The notes: generated by a model from the letters alone, not told the origin. A DNA stretch of 64,000 nt from Opitutales bacterium (GCA_007133065.1 SLNJ01000017.1:1-64000); one strand, 5' to 3'; shown: positions 18,401 to 28,269, counted from the stretch's first letter. Made by a program: numbers and translations.

Positions 18401-19603
18401 CCCGACGTTCTGCGCCAGTGCGCGCTCCCCGTCCGGCGTGAAGATCTCGAGGTGCCCTTCCGGTTCCCATTCCCGCCCGCGCTGACGGAAGTTTCCGGGA
18501 CGCCGCCACGCCGCGATCGTCGACCCGAGATTGTTCTCGCGCCAGGTGTCGTAGACGATCCCGGGGACGTAGATCCCATTCTCATACCCGAAGAACCCCT
18601 CGTCGGGGCCGGCAAGCGAGAGAACCGGGATGCTGTAGCGCGCACGCCCCTCGGGGGTAACGAAATACGAGTGGGTGATGACCGGGCTCGGCAGCGCACC
18701 GTCGCGCACAACCCGCGCGCGTACCACCGTTCCCTTGAACACCGGCTCGCTCGGCGTCGAATTCGTGCTTTCCACGTGCGTGGTGATCATCGAGATCCGG
18801 TTGGGATCGCTCGTGCGGTCGGTGATCGGGATCTGGGAGCCGAACACCCGCGTCTCCATGACTCCCTCCTCCAACGGGCCGAACGTCTGGGAGGAGCCGC
18901 GTGCGTACTGGTATTTGTACGTGTAGGTCGTGCCCCCGATATTCCCGGGCAGCGGCTCCGACCCGTCGAGGGTGTACAGAATTGTCGCGTCCGGGTACGC
19001 CGTGCTCAATCCGAGCAGGAACCCGTGGTTATAGAACCCACCCTCGTGCGTGAAGGCCGGCGGCTCCAGCCAGTCGTCGTACGTCGCCGTGTCGTTCGGC
19101 CCACCGGGGGTCGGGTCCGCAAAGTGGAACCAGTCGTCGGTCCCGTCCGGCGCCCGGCCATACGAGTGGTCCCGGTCGAGCCGGACCGGACCAACCAGGT
19201 CCAGGGCAAAGCCGTCGGTATGGGTCAGAGAGAGGGTCTCGCCGGTCGCGCCGATCCGAAAACTCGTATGCAACGGCTCCCCGGACACCGCCCGTCCCTT
19301 CCCGGAAGCCCAGACCAGGAGAAACTCCCCCGGCTCAACGACCACGGACGGAAAAGTCCACCGGAACAGATCCTCCGGATCGTCTGAGAGTCCGAACCCC
19401 TCAAGGTCGACAGGCGCGTCGCCGGTGTTGTACAGTTCGATCCAGTCCTCGTAATCGCCGTCCTCGTCGGCGAGCGTCGCCCCGTTGGAGGCCTGGAATT
19501 CATTGATCACGACGCCTGCCTGTATCGGCGCAAACCCGGCGGTTGCCAGGAGCACGGCAGCGGCGGCGTACGAGCGAATGGAATGCTGTGTGGGGATGGT
19601 CAT
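15410..19603 (-). CDS. Exported lamin-tail / CotH-kinase protein with C-terminal carbohydrate-binding-like module
   Basis: 1,397 residues with a signal peptide (residues 1-29). Approximate order: lamin-tail domain 30-150 ('VVINEFQASNG', 'DEDGDYEDWIELYN'); chitobiase/hexosaminidase C-terminal-like segment 190-300 ('ILYTLDGSEP'); CotH kinase 320-720 with 'IHGGASRTYPLKSIRLY', 'INGEFWGHINARERID' and the metal-binding 'FFDLDFG' near 624; InlB-type repeat 760-840; jelly-roll-like segment 850-1010; two copies of an aromatic module around 1018-1141 ('PWLYSYRLQTWVF', 'PWVYSYRLSTWIY'); fibronectin-III-like 1155-1240; CBM_4_9-like domain 1254-1397. CotH proteins are atypical secreted kinases first known from Bacillus spore coats. 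The target here is unknown; phosphorylation of exported proteins is an inference. It is paralogous to the protein at 21.4-24.7 kb. Confidence 0.92.
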   Translation of the reverse strand: MTIPTQHSIRSYAAAAVLLATAGFAPIQAGVVINEFQASNGATLADEDGDYEDWIELYNTGDAPVDLEGFGLSDDPEDLFRWTFPSVVVEPGEFLLVWASGKGRAVSGEPLHTSFRIGATGETLSLTHTDGFALDLVGPVRLDRDHSYGRAPDGTDDWFHFADPTPGGPNDTATYDDWLEPPAFTHEGGFYNHGFLLGLSTAYPDATILYTLDGSEPLPGNIGGTTYTYKYQYARGSSQTFGPLEEGVMETRVFGSQIPITDRTSDPNRISMITTHVESTNSTPSEPVFKGTVVRARVVRDGALPSPVITHSYFVTPEGRARYSIPVLSLAGPDEGFFGYENGIYVPGIVYDTWRENNLGSTIAAWRRPGNFRQRGREWEPEGHLEIFTPDGERALAQNVGFRIHGGASRTYPLKSIRLYARRAYDTENDLNYPFFDDVRDIYGEPVERFKRLILRSSGNDNPRSRFRDGFMQAMMRPLGIDGQGFAPVIHFINGEFWGHINARERIDRFYIHERHHVEPDDVAILSGHGGSLQEGSPQDRNDFVAMRNYAAQHNMADPDHFAHVADQMDIENFLLYMMAQIYVGNTDWPGGNIDYWRKRTPDRRPGAPHTHDGRWRWIFFDLDFGFGMYGGLGNVNHNTVAYAINHGAAAAVLLRNLLDNEGFRNRFINAFADHISTTLQPARAHEIIDAMDAVIGPYRDGEHRRRWGGMMHGDNHVGLLKDFAVQRHDRIWNHLHDTFDLMPPVPVTFDVADPDRGALQVNTVRLDRGTPGLPDPEAPFPFTADYFPGIPIEVTAVPRTGYRFAGWREFPEHEEATITASPQAGLTLTAEFEEGAAPELVSYWNFNDTERLLHSTHDATGATLTVSTGPDSEVTDGGGNGFDGANAREGDEPGRHLRINNPIGSTIELRLPTTGFADPVVSYETRRSTSGAGAQHIEYSLDGVIYEEFFDIRVHDADPVLHHLDFSAVDGASDNPSFRVRVTFSRGADGGLGGNNRFDNITVDGTPLGDAPPQAYAYGYPVENDRIETGAFLGALNVESRPWLYSYRLQTWVFVHGLDVNLTRVPGIWLYALNQSPADGAGDSGDGVVRYGYPATDDIVETGAFLGHLHVAHAPWVYSYRLSTWIYLPDPEADLAGAGGAWIYVSDPNPVEPLAVTEPEVVALGHDYAEVAWETNRPAVVRVQYGRSAEALDMATPPIAGENTEHTVVIGGLESETRYYARTVSVDDGGAVTMSDPFSFETEERDEPEVPLLWNGDFSSFGTTGLANNWNMLVAGGTEYATSEDDGYDGSAQRIEVTESPSWGIVFYQEPQLELGTTYEWTIRYRIDGDQAVSVEVSNAPHSEVVVKAGLPPTDGEWLEETVTFTWDNPEATMVRASTSAVGVFWIDRMVLEPVD

Positions 19604-20093
19604 ATCGGGGGATAACCCGCCGCGCCGCCATCTGACAGCGGGAGAGGCTGCTCAGCCGCGCGCGCAGGCCTAATATTCCCAGTATTCGGGCATACCCTTG
19701 AGGAATCAAGGGAAAAGGCACGCGCCTTGTTGACTGCGCCGCGACAGACCGGATATGGTTCTGCAACCCTACCGCCCAGCCCCGTCGAGCGAACGCTGCT
19801 CACCACTGGAATCCTCGAGGCGGCTCTGCGCTCCTGGGAAACCGGCGGCACCCGCATCGCAACCCCCAATCTCGACATATCCTACACCTGCCACCCGGCG
19901 CATCCCCGTCGCCCGAAGGAACCCCGTCCGACCGGCGCATCCCTGGAACCATGGCCCCTGCCCGAACCCGGTTCAACCCCCCGGGCCTCCCCGATCCCAA
20001 TCACCACCGAAGGCACCACGCACGGGGCCCATTTCGGACGATGATCTTCACCGTTTGCATTTTCAGATCAAATGCGCCACGTTCATCCGCACA
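19604..20093. other. Divergent intergenic region
   Basis: 490 nt between a minus-strand and a plus-strand gene. A 7-bp perfect hairpin CCCTTGA-GGAA-TCAAGGG sits at 19695-19712, without a T-run, about 95 nt upstream of the CotH gene, so an operator is as likely as a structural RNA. Open frames reading into the dehydrogenase from about 19755 are Pro/Arg-rich and show no domain; I treat them as non-coding. Confidence 0.4.
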
Positions 20094-21059
20094 ATGATGA
20101 ATACCATCCTTCTTGGATTTCCACCTAATGCCATCAGCGCGGACCAGGTCGCACGGGTCGAGTCGATCGCCCCCGACATGCGGGTGATCGTCACCCGAGA
20201 CAAGTCCGAGATCGAGGAAGTCCTCGATGACATCGAAATCGCAGCGGGGGGATTCCCCCGCGACCTCATGTCGCGCGCAAAAAACATGCGCTGGTACCAG
20301 CAGTGGGGCGCCGGTGCCGACTGGCTCATGAAACACCCCGAGGCCGCCACGTGCGACTTTGTACTCACCAATGCCTCGGGCGTCCACGCGATCCCAATCA
20401 GCGAACACATCATCTCGTTCCTTCTCGCGTTCGCGCGGCGGTTCCCCGGCGCGATCCGCTCCCAGGCGGAGGGCAAGTGGAACTCGAAACTCGGCGATTC
20501 GGTCTTCGAACTCGCCGGCCAAACGCTGCTGCTGATCGGGGTCGGGGCGATCGGCGCGCGCACCGCTCAGATTGCGGAGGCCCTCGGGATGCGTGTTATC
20601 GGCGTCCGGCGCCATCCGGAGCAGTCCGCACCCGGCGTCACCGCGATGCACGGATTCGCAGACCTGCCGCAACTCTACCCCGAAGCCGACGCCGTCGTGC
20701 TCACCGCACCGCTGACACACGAGACCCAATCGATGATCGGCGAAGCGGAACTGCGCGCCATGAAACCGACGGCATGCTTCGTGAACATCGGCCGGGGCGG
20801 AACCGTCGACGAGCCGGCACTGATCCGCGCCCTGCGCGAGGGGTGGATCGCCGCCGCGGGACTCGATGTATTCGCCGATGAGCCCCTCCCAGACGACTCC
20901 CCCCTCTGGAAGATGGAGAACGTCGTCATCACCGCACACTACTCGGGCAGCACGCCGCACTACACCGAACGGGCGTTTGAGATTTTCCTGGACAACCTCC
21001 AACGATACCGCGCAGGCGAACCTCTCCGAAACCTTGTCGACAAACAACTCGGTTACTGA
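20094..21059 (+). CDS. D-2-hydroxyacid dehydrogenase family oxidoreductase
   Basis: 321 residues from the first of two adjacent ATGs (20094; the second at 20097 is equally possible). The Rossmann signature is 'LLIGVGAIGARTAQIAEALGM'. The catalytic triad of the family is present: Arg in 'NIGRGGTVDE', Glu in 'DVFADEPLPDDSPLW', His in 'VVITAHYSGSTP'. Such enzymes reduce 2-keto acids or oxidise D-2-hydroxyacids with NAD(P)H; the substrate cannot be told from sequence. It is cytoplasmic and has no obvious functional link to the two exported CotH proteins on either side. No clear ribosome-binding site is visible. Confidence 0.92.
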   Translation: MMNTILLGFPPNAISADQVARVESIAPDMRVIVTRDKSEIEEVLDDIEIAAGGFPRDLMSRAKNMRWYQQWGAGADWLMKHPEAATCDFVLTNASGVHAIPISEHIISFLLAFARRFPGAIRSQAEGKWNSKLGDSVFELAGQTLLLIGVGAIGARTAQIAEALGMRVIGVRRHPEQSAPGVTAMHGFADLPQLYPEADAVVLTAPLTHETQSMIGEAELRAMKPTACFVNIGRGGTVDEPALIRALREGWIAAAGLDVFADEPLPDDSPLWKMENVVITAHYSGSTPHYTERAFEIFLDNLQRYRAGEPLRNLVDKQLGY

Positions 21060-21384
21060 ACGCCTTCCGCCCTCCGCCCTCCGTCCCCCGGCGTTGGCAA
21101 CCCACTCGCGGCCGGCCGGGCCGGCCGGCCGTCCCTACCCACATTGCCGAAACGACGGGACGAGACAGGAGACTCGTTTGTGCTTGCACGTTGCCCCCGG
21201 TAGCCCCCAGCATTCTCACAATGCCCCTTTCATCCGCCGGGATGGTGCCTGCAGTTCACGCGGCCTGTCTTTCCGTCGGGAGCGGAGCGGTTCCAACCTG
21301 AGCGCACGGCGAACCCTGTCCAGCCCACCGGCGCTGGATCGCGTGCACCCGGCACCCGTATCAACAACACCAGCCTCAGCCCCC
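21060..21384. other. Intergenic region with GC-rich palindromic tract
   Basis: 325 nt. Bases 21111-21132 are a dense palindrome of GGCC/CCGG units followed by GTCCCTACC, which looks like a dispersed intergenic repeat or a GC-rich stem. A weaker relative (GGGCCGGCCGGGC) follows the next gene at about 24726-24739. No gene is visible. The promoter of the downstream CotH gene should lie here, but I cannot place it. Confidence 0.4.
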
Positions 21385-24300
21385 ATGCCAAAACTCACCC
21401 TCCCTCCTGTCCTCCCTATCGCGCTCGTCGCCCTGCTGGGCCTCTTCCCGGTTCTGAACGCAGACATCGTCATCAATGAGTACATGGCCTCCAACGGCCA
21501 ATTCGCTCCCGACGAGGATGGCGACTTCGAGGACTGGATCGAGCTGTACAACCGCGGAGATACAACGGTCAATCTGGAGGGGTACGGCCTGACCGACGAT
21601 CCTTCTCAGCCGTTTCGCTGGACGTTTGGCAGGGTGATACTCGCCCCAGGAGAATTCCTCATCGTCTGGGCCTCCGGGAAAGACCGGCAACCCACACGCG
21701 GAAACCTCCACACGAATTTCAGCATCAGTTCGGCCGGTGAACCGCTGCAACTGACCGAACCGGACAACCGCGTCGCCGATTTCGTCCCGTCCCACCCGGT
21801 CCCGCGCGACATCTCCCGCGGCCGACAGCCGGACGGCACCGGCACATGGGTGTATTTCGACGAACCGACGCCAGGCGAATCGAACACGACACGCGGCTAC
21901 GACGAGATTCTCGATCCCCCCGTATTCAGTCACGCCTCGGGATTCCACACCGAGCCCTTCGACCTGATTCTCAGCCACCCGGACCCGGACGTTACGATCG
22001 TCTACACCACCGACGGCTCCGCCCCGGGCACCGAGCACCTCGACGGCACGCCTTACCCATACAAACACAGCTACCCGCAGGATCCCGGCGATCCCGTTGG
22101 CGATCTGCTCGAACGGGAGATCCGCAGCCACGCGTACGCCGCGCCGCTGCCGATCGCCGACCGCACCGGCGAATCCGCCGTCATCGCGCCCCTGCGATCC
22201 ACCTTCGAGCGGGAGCGCGGATCCTATTTCCGCTACGAATACATGCAGCATGCGGACGTCGAATCATTCTACAAGGGGACGGTCATCCGGGCGCAGGCGG
22301 TCCGGGAAGACTCCCTGCCCAGCGCCTTCGAGACGCGCCACTACTACTTCCGCGACGGCGACCTCCCCCGCTTCACCCTGCCGGTAATGTCGTTCGCGAT
22401 CTCGGAGAACGACATGTTCGACTACCACCGCGGCATTTACACCGCGGGCGAGACGTTCGACAATTGGCGCCAGAACAACCCGAACAGCGGGGTCAGCCCC
22501 GGGCACCCCGCCAACCACCACCGCCGGGGGCGGCAGTGGGAGTATCCCACGCACGTCACCTGGTTCGACGCCTCCGGCGAACCGCAACTGGCCCAGAACA
22601 TGGGGTGGCGGATCCACGGCGGATGGGGACGGGCCCAGCCCCGTAAATTCCTCCGCCTCTACGCGCGCAACGCTTACGGCGAGCCGACCTTCGGGTACCC
22701 GTACCTCGACGACTTCCCAAAGATGACCGACTTCACGCGCCTGTTACTCCGCTCCGGCGACGCGCACATCAACTACCTCGCCGACGTGATCTCGCGTGGC
22801 GTTCTCCGCGCCACCACCGCCGGCGTTCAGAAATCCCAGCCGGTCATCCAGTTCATCAACGGGGAGTACTGGGGACTCATGTTCCTCCTCGAGCGCATCG
22901 ACCGCTACTTCGTCGCCGACAATTACGGGGTCGATCCCGACAACGTCATCATGATCAACGGCCCGACCGGCCGGGGCAGGAACTCAGACGTCCAGGAGGG
23001 AGACCTCTCCGAACTCGAGCTCTACCGGGAGCTCTTCGACCACATCAACCCCGACGCTTCCGGCCGGCGCCGCGACTACACGCCCGACTACGACTGGGTC
23101 GCCGAACGCCTCGATATCGACAGCTACATCGATTACTATATGTCGTTTCTCGTCGTCAACAACGGCGACTGGGGCGGGTGGAAGCACTTCCGGTTCTGGC
23201 GCGTGCGCGAACCCGACGGCACCCCCTACGGCGACGGGCGCTGGCGCATGATCGTCTGGGACTTCGACGGCGGCGGGCGCAATGATAATTATCCGGATCC
23301 CGGGTCGCGCAACAATGCTCGCGACATGGTTGAACGGGCGATCGACCCGGCCGGCTCCGGACCGGGGTTCGGGAACCGCCCCGAACGCACCGCGATGATC
23401 CGCGGCCTGCTCAATCATCCGACCTTCCACGATCGGTTCATCAACCGGTTCGCCGACAGCTTGAATACCTTCTTCTCCCACGACCGGGTGACCCGGATCG
23501 CCGACTGGGAGGCCGACCGGATTGCCGCCGAGGTCGACGAGCACTTCGAGCGCTGGGGCGATACCGGCGTGCGCGACGGCGCCGCGGTGTGGCACGAGTT
23601 CGCCGACCAGCGCCCCGGGCACGTGCGCAGTCACCTCCGCCGGCACTTCCGGGCGGGAGCGGACGCCACCGTCCACCTCGATCTCACCGACCGCGACGGC
23701 GGTTACATCCGGCTCAATACCGTCGAAATTAACCCCGACACGCCCGGGGTCCCCGAAACGACGTACCCCTGGAACGGCGTCTACTTTCAAAACGTTCCAA
23801 TCACCGTCACCGCCATACCGGCCGAGTCCCACCGGTTCGCCGGGTGGCTCGAACAGCCCGGCGTTTTCGATGAGTCGCTGACCGTCGACCCCGTGGACGG
23901 CATGCAGTTGACCGCCATCTTCGAGGAACTGCCCGAGCGCGACCTCCTGCATTACTGGAACTTCAACGATACCGGTTCACTGACCGCGCCCGCTTATTCG
24001 ACCATCGACGGCGCCGCGCTCGAAGCCGACCTCGCTGCGGCATCCGAACTCACCCACGCCACCGGCCAGGGGTTCGCCGCCGCCAATGCCCGGTTCTCCG
24101 ACGACGCCGGATCCCATCTGCGCCTGAATAACCCGATCGGGTCGACCCTCACCCTCCACCTCCCGACCACCGGCCACGAAGCGCTGTCCCTGCGCTACGA
24201 AACCCGCCGGTCCGGACAAGGCGCCGGCGTCCAGCACCTCGACTACTCCCTCGACGGCGAGGCGTTCGAGCCGCTTCAGTCGATTCAGATCCAAAATAGC

Positions 24301-24726
24301 GATCCCGCCGTGGTTGCGGTCGACCTGCGATCCATTCCCGGCGCCGAGGACAACCCGGATTTCGCCGTGCGCATCACCTTCCAGGACGGCGCCGGCGGCA
24401 CCGCCGGTAACAACCGGTTCGACAACGTGACGCTCGAAGGGGTCCCCACCCGCCTGCGCTCTGTCTTCCACCGCTCCGAGGGGACGGTCAACTTCGGTCA
24501 CGGGTGGAAGTGGAACGGCCTCGGATACCTGTACGACGCGCACTACCCGTTCGTCTACTCCTTCGGCCTCGAGGATTGGATCTATGTCGTCGGCGACTCG
24601 GAAGCATCCTACTGCTTCTGGTCGTACGCCCGCGAGCAATGGGCCTGGACCGGCCGCGAACACTACCCGGAGTACCTCATCCTCTCCGGCGATTCGTCAG
24701 GCTCCTGGAGCGGCGCCAATCCGTAG
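21385..24726 (+). CDS. Exported lamin-tail / CotH-kinase protein (paralogue)
   Basis: 1,113 residues from the ATG at 21385, chosen because it opens a clean signal peptide (MPKLTLPPVLPIALVALLGL ending before 'ADIVINEYMASNG'). Layout parallels the protein at 15.4-19.6 kb: lamin-tail domain 26-150 ('DEDGDFEDWIELYNRGD'); chitobiase-like segment 175-300 ('VTIVYTTDGSAP'); CotH kinase 325-720 with 'INGEYWGLMFLLERID' and metal-binding 'VWDFDGGG' near 624; InlB-type repeat 770-850; jelly-roll-like 850-1030; one aromatic module at the C-terminus ('YPFVYSFGLEDWIYV', 'YCFWSYAREQWAW'). It lacks the fibronectin-III and CBM-like tail of its paralogue. Likely exported or surface-bound. Substrate unknown. Confidence 0.92.
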   Translation: MPKLTLPPVLPIALVALLGLFPVLNADIVINEYMASNGQFAPDEDGDFEDWIELYNRGDTTVNLEGYGLTDDPSQPFRWTFGRVILAPGEFLIVWASGKDRQPTRGNLHTNFSISSAGEPLQLTEPDNRVADFVPSHPVPRDISRGRQPDGTGTWVYFDEPTPGESNTTRGYDEILDPPVFSHASGFHTEPFDLILSHPDPDVTIVYTTDGSAPGTEHLDGTPYPYKHSYPQDPGDPVGDLLEREIRSHAYAAPLPIADRTGESAVIAPLRSTFERERGSYFRYEYMQHADVESFYKGTVIRAQAVREDSLPSAFETRHYYFRDGDLPRFTLPVMSFAISENDMFDYHRGIYTAGETFDNWRQNNPNSGVSPGHPANHHRRGRQWEYPTHVTWFDASGEPQLAQNMGWRIHGGWGRAQPRKFLRLYARNAYGEPTFGYPYLDDFPKMTDFTRLLLRSGDAHINYLADVISRGVLRATTAGVQKSQPVIQFINGEYWGLMFLLERIDRYFVADNYGVDPDNVIMINGPTGRGRNSDVQEGDLSELELYRELFDHINPDASGRRRDYTPDYDWVAERLDIDSYIDYYMSFLVVNNGDWGGWKHFRFWRVREPDGTPYGDGRWRMIVWDFDGGGRNDNYPDPGSRNNARDMVERAIDPAGSGPGFGNRPERTAMIRGLLNHPTFHDRFINRFADSLNTFFSHDRVTRIADWEADRIAAEVDEHFERWGDTGVRDGAAVWHEFADQRPGHVRSHLRRHFRAGADATVHLDLTDRDGGYIRLNTVEINPDTPGVPETTYPWNGVYFQNVPITVTAIPAESHRFAGWLEQPGVFDESLTVDPVDGMQLTAIFEELPERDLLHYWNFNDTGSLTAPAYSTIDGAALEADLAAASELTHATGQGFAAANARFSDDAGSHLRLNNPIGSTLTLHLPTTGHEALSLRYETRRSGQGAGVQHLDYSLDGEAFEPLQSIQIQNSDPAVVAVDLRSIPGAEDNPDFAVRITFQDGAGGTAGNNRFDNVTLEGVPTRLRSVFHRSEGTVNFGHGWKWNGLGYLYDAHYPFVYSFGLEDWIYVVGDSEASYCFWSYAREQWAWTGREHYPEYLILSGDSSGSWSGANP

Positions 24727-24746
24727 GGCCGGCCGGGCGCGCGCGT

Positions 24747-24890
24747 TCAAAGCAGCGGGTTTCGGGTCTTCAGGCCCGGGAAGCGGCTGAAGTCGCGGTC
24801 GATGGTCCAGAGCTCGGTCACACCCTGGACCAAACAACAGGCAACAATACGGGCGTCGTGCACCAAAACATTGGTGTCCACCGCAATCAC
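24747..24890 (-). pseudogene. Internally deleted PIN-domain (VapC-type) toxin
   Basis: A 47-codon frame starts at GTG 24890, overlapping the antitoxin stop by 4 nt (GTGA). Residues 1-11 read MIAVDTNVLVH, the canonical PIN N-terminus with its first catalytic Asp. Residues 12-47 read like the PIN C-terminus ('HDARIVACCLVQGVTELWT', 'DRDFSRFPGLKTRNP'). A normal VapC has roughly 130-140 residues, so the central 85-90 residues with the other acidic metal ligands are missing and the two ends are joined in frame. It cannot form a complete PIN active site. Confidence 0.85.
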
Positions 24891-25126
24891 CGTCGAAATG
24901 AGGGCTCGCGAAGCGCATCAATCGCCTGATTCACTGCCGCCGCATCCGGGCCGGTGGCATCCGGCGTTCCCGACGAGGCATCCCGCAACCGAAAATCGCT
25001 ACCGGGAGAATCCAAGCTCTTCTCCACGGCGTGAACAATAAGATCGCGCATGGTGGTTTTGCGCTCCGCGGCCACCTGTTTGATTTTGCGGGCGATATGA
25101 TCAGGCATATCTATGGTGGTCCTCAT
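24887..25126 (-). CDS. VapB-type ribbon-helix-helix antitoxin
   Basis: 79 residues. I chose ATG 25126 over an upstream GTG at 25147 because 'MRTTIDMPDHIARKIKQVAA' is the usual start of this antitoxin family: a short beta strand followed by two helices that bind operator DNA as a dimer. The acidic C-terminal half ('GTPDATGPDAAAVNQAIDAL') would normally thread over the PIN toxin active site. It overlaps the remnant toxin frame by 4 nt, so the operon architecture is intact while the toxin is not. The cognate operator should lie just upstream, near 25130-25160. Confidence 0.85.
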   Translation of the reverse strand: MRTTIDMPDHIARKIKQVAAERKTTMRDLIVHAVEKSLDSPGSDFRLRDASSGTPDATGPDAAAVNQAIDALREPSFRR

Positions 25127-25201
25127 GCATAAAAGCATAAGTGTCACAATGGCTGTGTCAAGACCACGGTACCGCAGCGCAAACAGGTCCCGAACCAGCT
25201 C

Positions 25202-25726
25202 TCAGTGCCGTAACACCCCGGCGCCTCCGCCACGAAAAATCCGCCAAAGCAGCGGAAACGCGCTTGCAAATACACCCGGACGCTCGGCACACCAACGGTC
25301 GACCGACTCCGGGGTGCACCACGCACCGCGCTCGATCTCGTCCCGGTTCAAGCGAAGGGGCTCGTCGCAGTCGGCCCGGTACACCCACACAAACTCCGAA
25401 TCGGTCTCGGGGCGCGCGTCGATCTTGAAGAGGCGCCGGGGCGGCACGGCGGGGCGGACCCCGAGTTCCTCCTCCAACTCGCGGACCGCTGCGGCGTCGT
25501 AATCCTCGCCCGCCTCCAGATGACCCGCCGCGGAGCTGTCCCACGCCCCGGGGAAGGTGTCCTTGGCACGCGAGCGCTTCTGAAGGAACAGCGCCCCGTC
25601 CCGATTGAACACCAACACATGCACCGCCCGGTGCCGGAATCCGCGCGCGTGCACCTCGGAACGGGCCGCCTGCCCGACCACCCGGTCGCTCGCGTCGACC
25701 ACATCCAGAATCTCACAATCGCTCAT
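25202..25726 (-). CDS. Nudix hydrolase, isopentenyl-diphosphate-isomerase-like family
   Basis: 174 residues from ATG 25726. The Nudix box is complete at residues 68-90: G68, E74, R82-E83, E86-E87, G89 ('GHLEAGEDYDAAAVRELEEE'). The N-terminus ('EILDVVDASDRVVGQAARSEVHARGFRHRAVHV') matches the YfcD/Idi-like subgroup, in which the enzyme cleaves a nucleoside-diphosphate-linked or prenyl diphosphate; the exact substrate is unknown. Cytoplasmic. Stands alone between the toxin-antitoxin remnant and the AraC gene. Confidence 0.9.
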   Translation of the reverse strand: MSDCEILDVVDASDRVVGQAARSEVHARGFRHRAVHVLVFNRDGALFLQKRSRAKDTFPGAWDSSAAGHLEAGEDYDAAAVRELEEELGVRPAVPPRRLFKIDARPETDSEFVWVYRADCDEPLRLNRDEIERGAWCTPESVDRWCAERPGVFASAFPLLWRIFRGGGAGVLRH

Positions 25727-25800
25727 CCTCCCCGACCATGCACACACCGTCGCCGCATCGCGACACTCGAATGCCGGCGGCGAGGCACGCAGCGCCGAGA

Positions 25801-26709
25801 CTACTCCTTCGCGGACAAAGCCTGGCTCGCGTCCGGGGGAGACTGATCCGCGATCCCGCGTCCCTGGCGCCGCCGGTATTGCCGCGGCGTGCAGCCCGCC
25901 GACTCCCGGAAGACCTGGTTGAACCGGCTCAGGGAACCAAATCCCGAGGCGAACGCGATCTGGGCGATCGATTGCGTCGTCGTCAGGAGCAGTCGCTGGG
26001 CGTGTGAGAGGCGGTAGGAATTCACCTGCGCCGTAATCGACAATCCGAACACCTTGCGGAACATCCCCATCGCGTAGTTGGGATGCAGGCCGGCATCGCG
26101 CGCGACGTCGCCGACCGCAATCTCGTCGCGGTAGTGCTCCGCTACATACACGGCCATCCGCTCGACCTTCGAGATTCCCTCGGCCGACAACGGCGCCGGA
26201 CGGGAGCGCCGCCGCCCATCCCCCTGCCCGAGTGCAAAACGTCGCATCCGCGCCTCCATTTCCAGCGTGACGACGCGCTCCCGGCGGGAATCGTCCGACT
26301 CGAGGTCCGCCACCCAGCGCTCCATGATCGGGACGTCGAAGCGGGCGGCGTCGCGATCGCTCTCCACAACGACTTCACCGCCGAGGATGCGCCGGACAAA
26401 CGACTCGGAAAGCCCGAATTGCATGAACTGAGCGAGCGGGAGGGTCGCGACGATGTACTCGACGCTCGACGTCGCCCGGATGATCTGGTGCGGAATCGCG
26501 GCCCAGAAAACCGTGAGCCGCGAAGAGGGAACCGTCACGCGGCGTCCGCCGAGGAGGTACGTCAGGCGCCCCGCCCGGAGCAGGTTCAACTCGATCTCGT
26601 TGTGGCGGTCGGGCCGGTGCATCCGTACCGGCGCCCAACGCTCGCAGGTCAGCCCGTACGGCGCAAACGCGGGACGATTCGGGTCAAACGAGTGCAGCGC
26701 CACCGCCAT
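25801..26709 (-). CDS. AraC-family transcriptional regulator
   Basis: 302 residues from ATG 26709; a longer open frame on this strand is the antisense shadow of the isomerase gene. The N-terminal half (residues 15-130) is a cupin-like sensor ('HNEIELNLLRAGRLTYLLGG'). The C-terminal half (about 190-290) carries the two helix-turn-helix units ('IAVGDVARDAGLHPNYAMGMF', 'SIAQIAFASGFGSLSRFNQVF'). It is divergent from the isomerase-transketolase-kinase operon with only 72 nt between starts, so it is very probably that operon's sugar-responsive regulator. Confidence 0.93.
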   Translation of the reverse strand: MAVALHSFDPNRPAFAPYGLTCERWAPVRMHRPDRHNEIELNLLRAGRLTYLLGGRRVTVPSSRLTVFWAAIPHQIIRATSSVEYIVATLPLAQFMQFGLSESFVRRILGGEVVVESDRDAARFDVPIMERWVADLESDDSRRERVVTLEMEARMRRFALGQGDGRRRSRPAPLSAEGISKVERMAVYVAEHYRDEIAVGDVARDAGLHPNYAMGMFRKVFGLSITAQVNSYRLSHAQRLLLTTTQSIAQIAFASGFGSLSRFNQVFRESAGCTPRQYRRRQGRGIADQSPPDASQALSAKE

Positions 26710-26781
26710 AACCTGAGAATCTTGGGAATTTTTCTGGAATTTTGCGAGGATTTCCGAGATTCCCCGTGATAAAATGACTCC
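26710..26781. promoter_or_regulatory. Divergent control region with helically phased repeats
   Basis: The 72-nt gap between the AraC gene and the isomerase gene is AT-rich and carries related blocks GGAATTTTT (26725-26733), GGAATTTTG (26736-26744), GGATTTCCG (26748-26756) and GATTCCCC (26758-26765), spaced about 10-12 nt, i.e. one helical turn. This is the arrangement expected for AraC-family binding. TAAAAT at 26770-26775 resembles a -10 element but lies only 6 nt from the ATG, which would imply a leaderless message; no Shine-Dalgarno is seen. Confidence 0.55.

Positions 26782-28265
<1,484 letters not shown>

Positions 28266-28269
<4 letters not shown>

Noticed and set aside
17030-19387. A 785-codon plus-strand open frame opposite the CotH gene
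   Set aside because: It is antisense to a gene with clear domains, is rich in Arg/Val/Pro without any motif, and is the expected GC-rich shadow frame.
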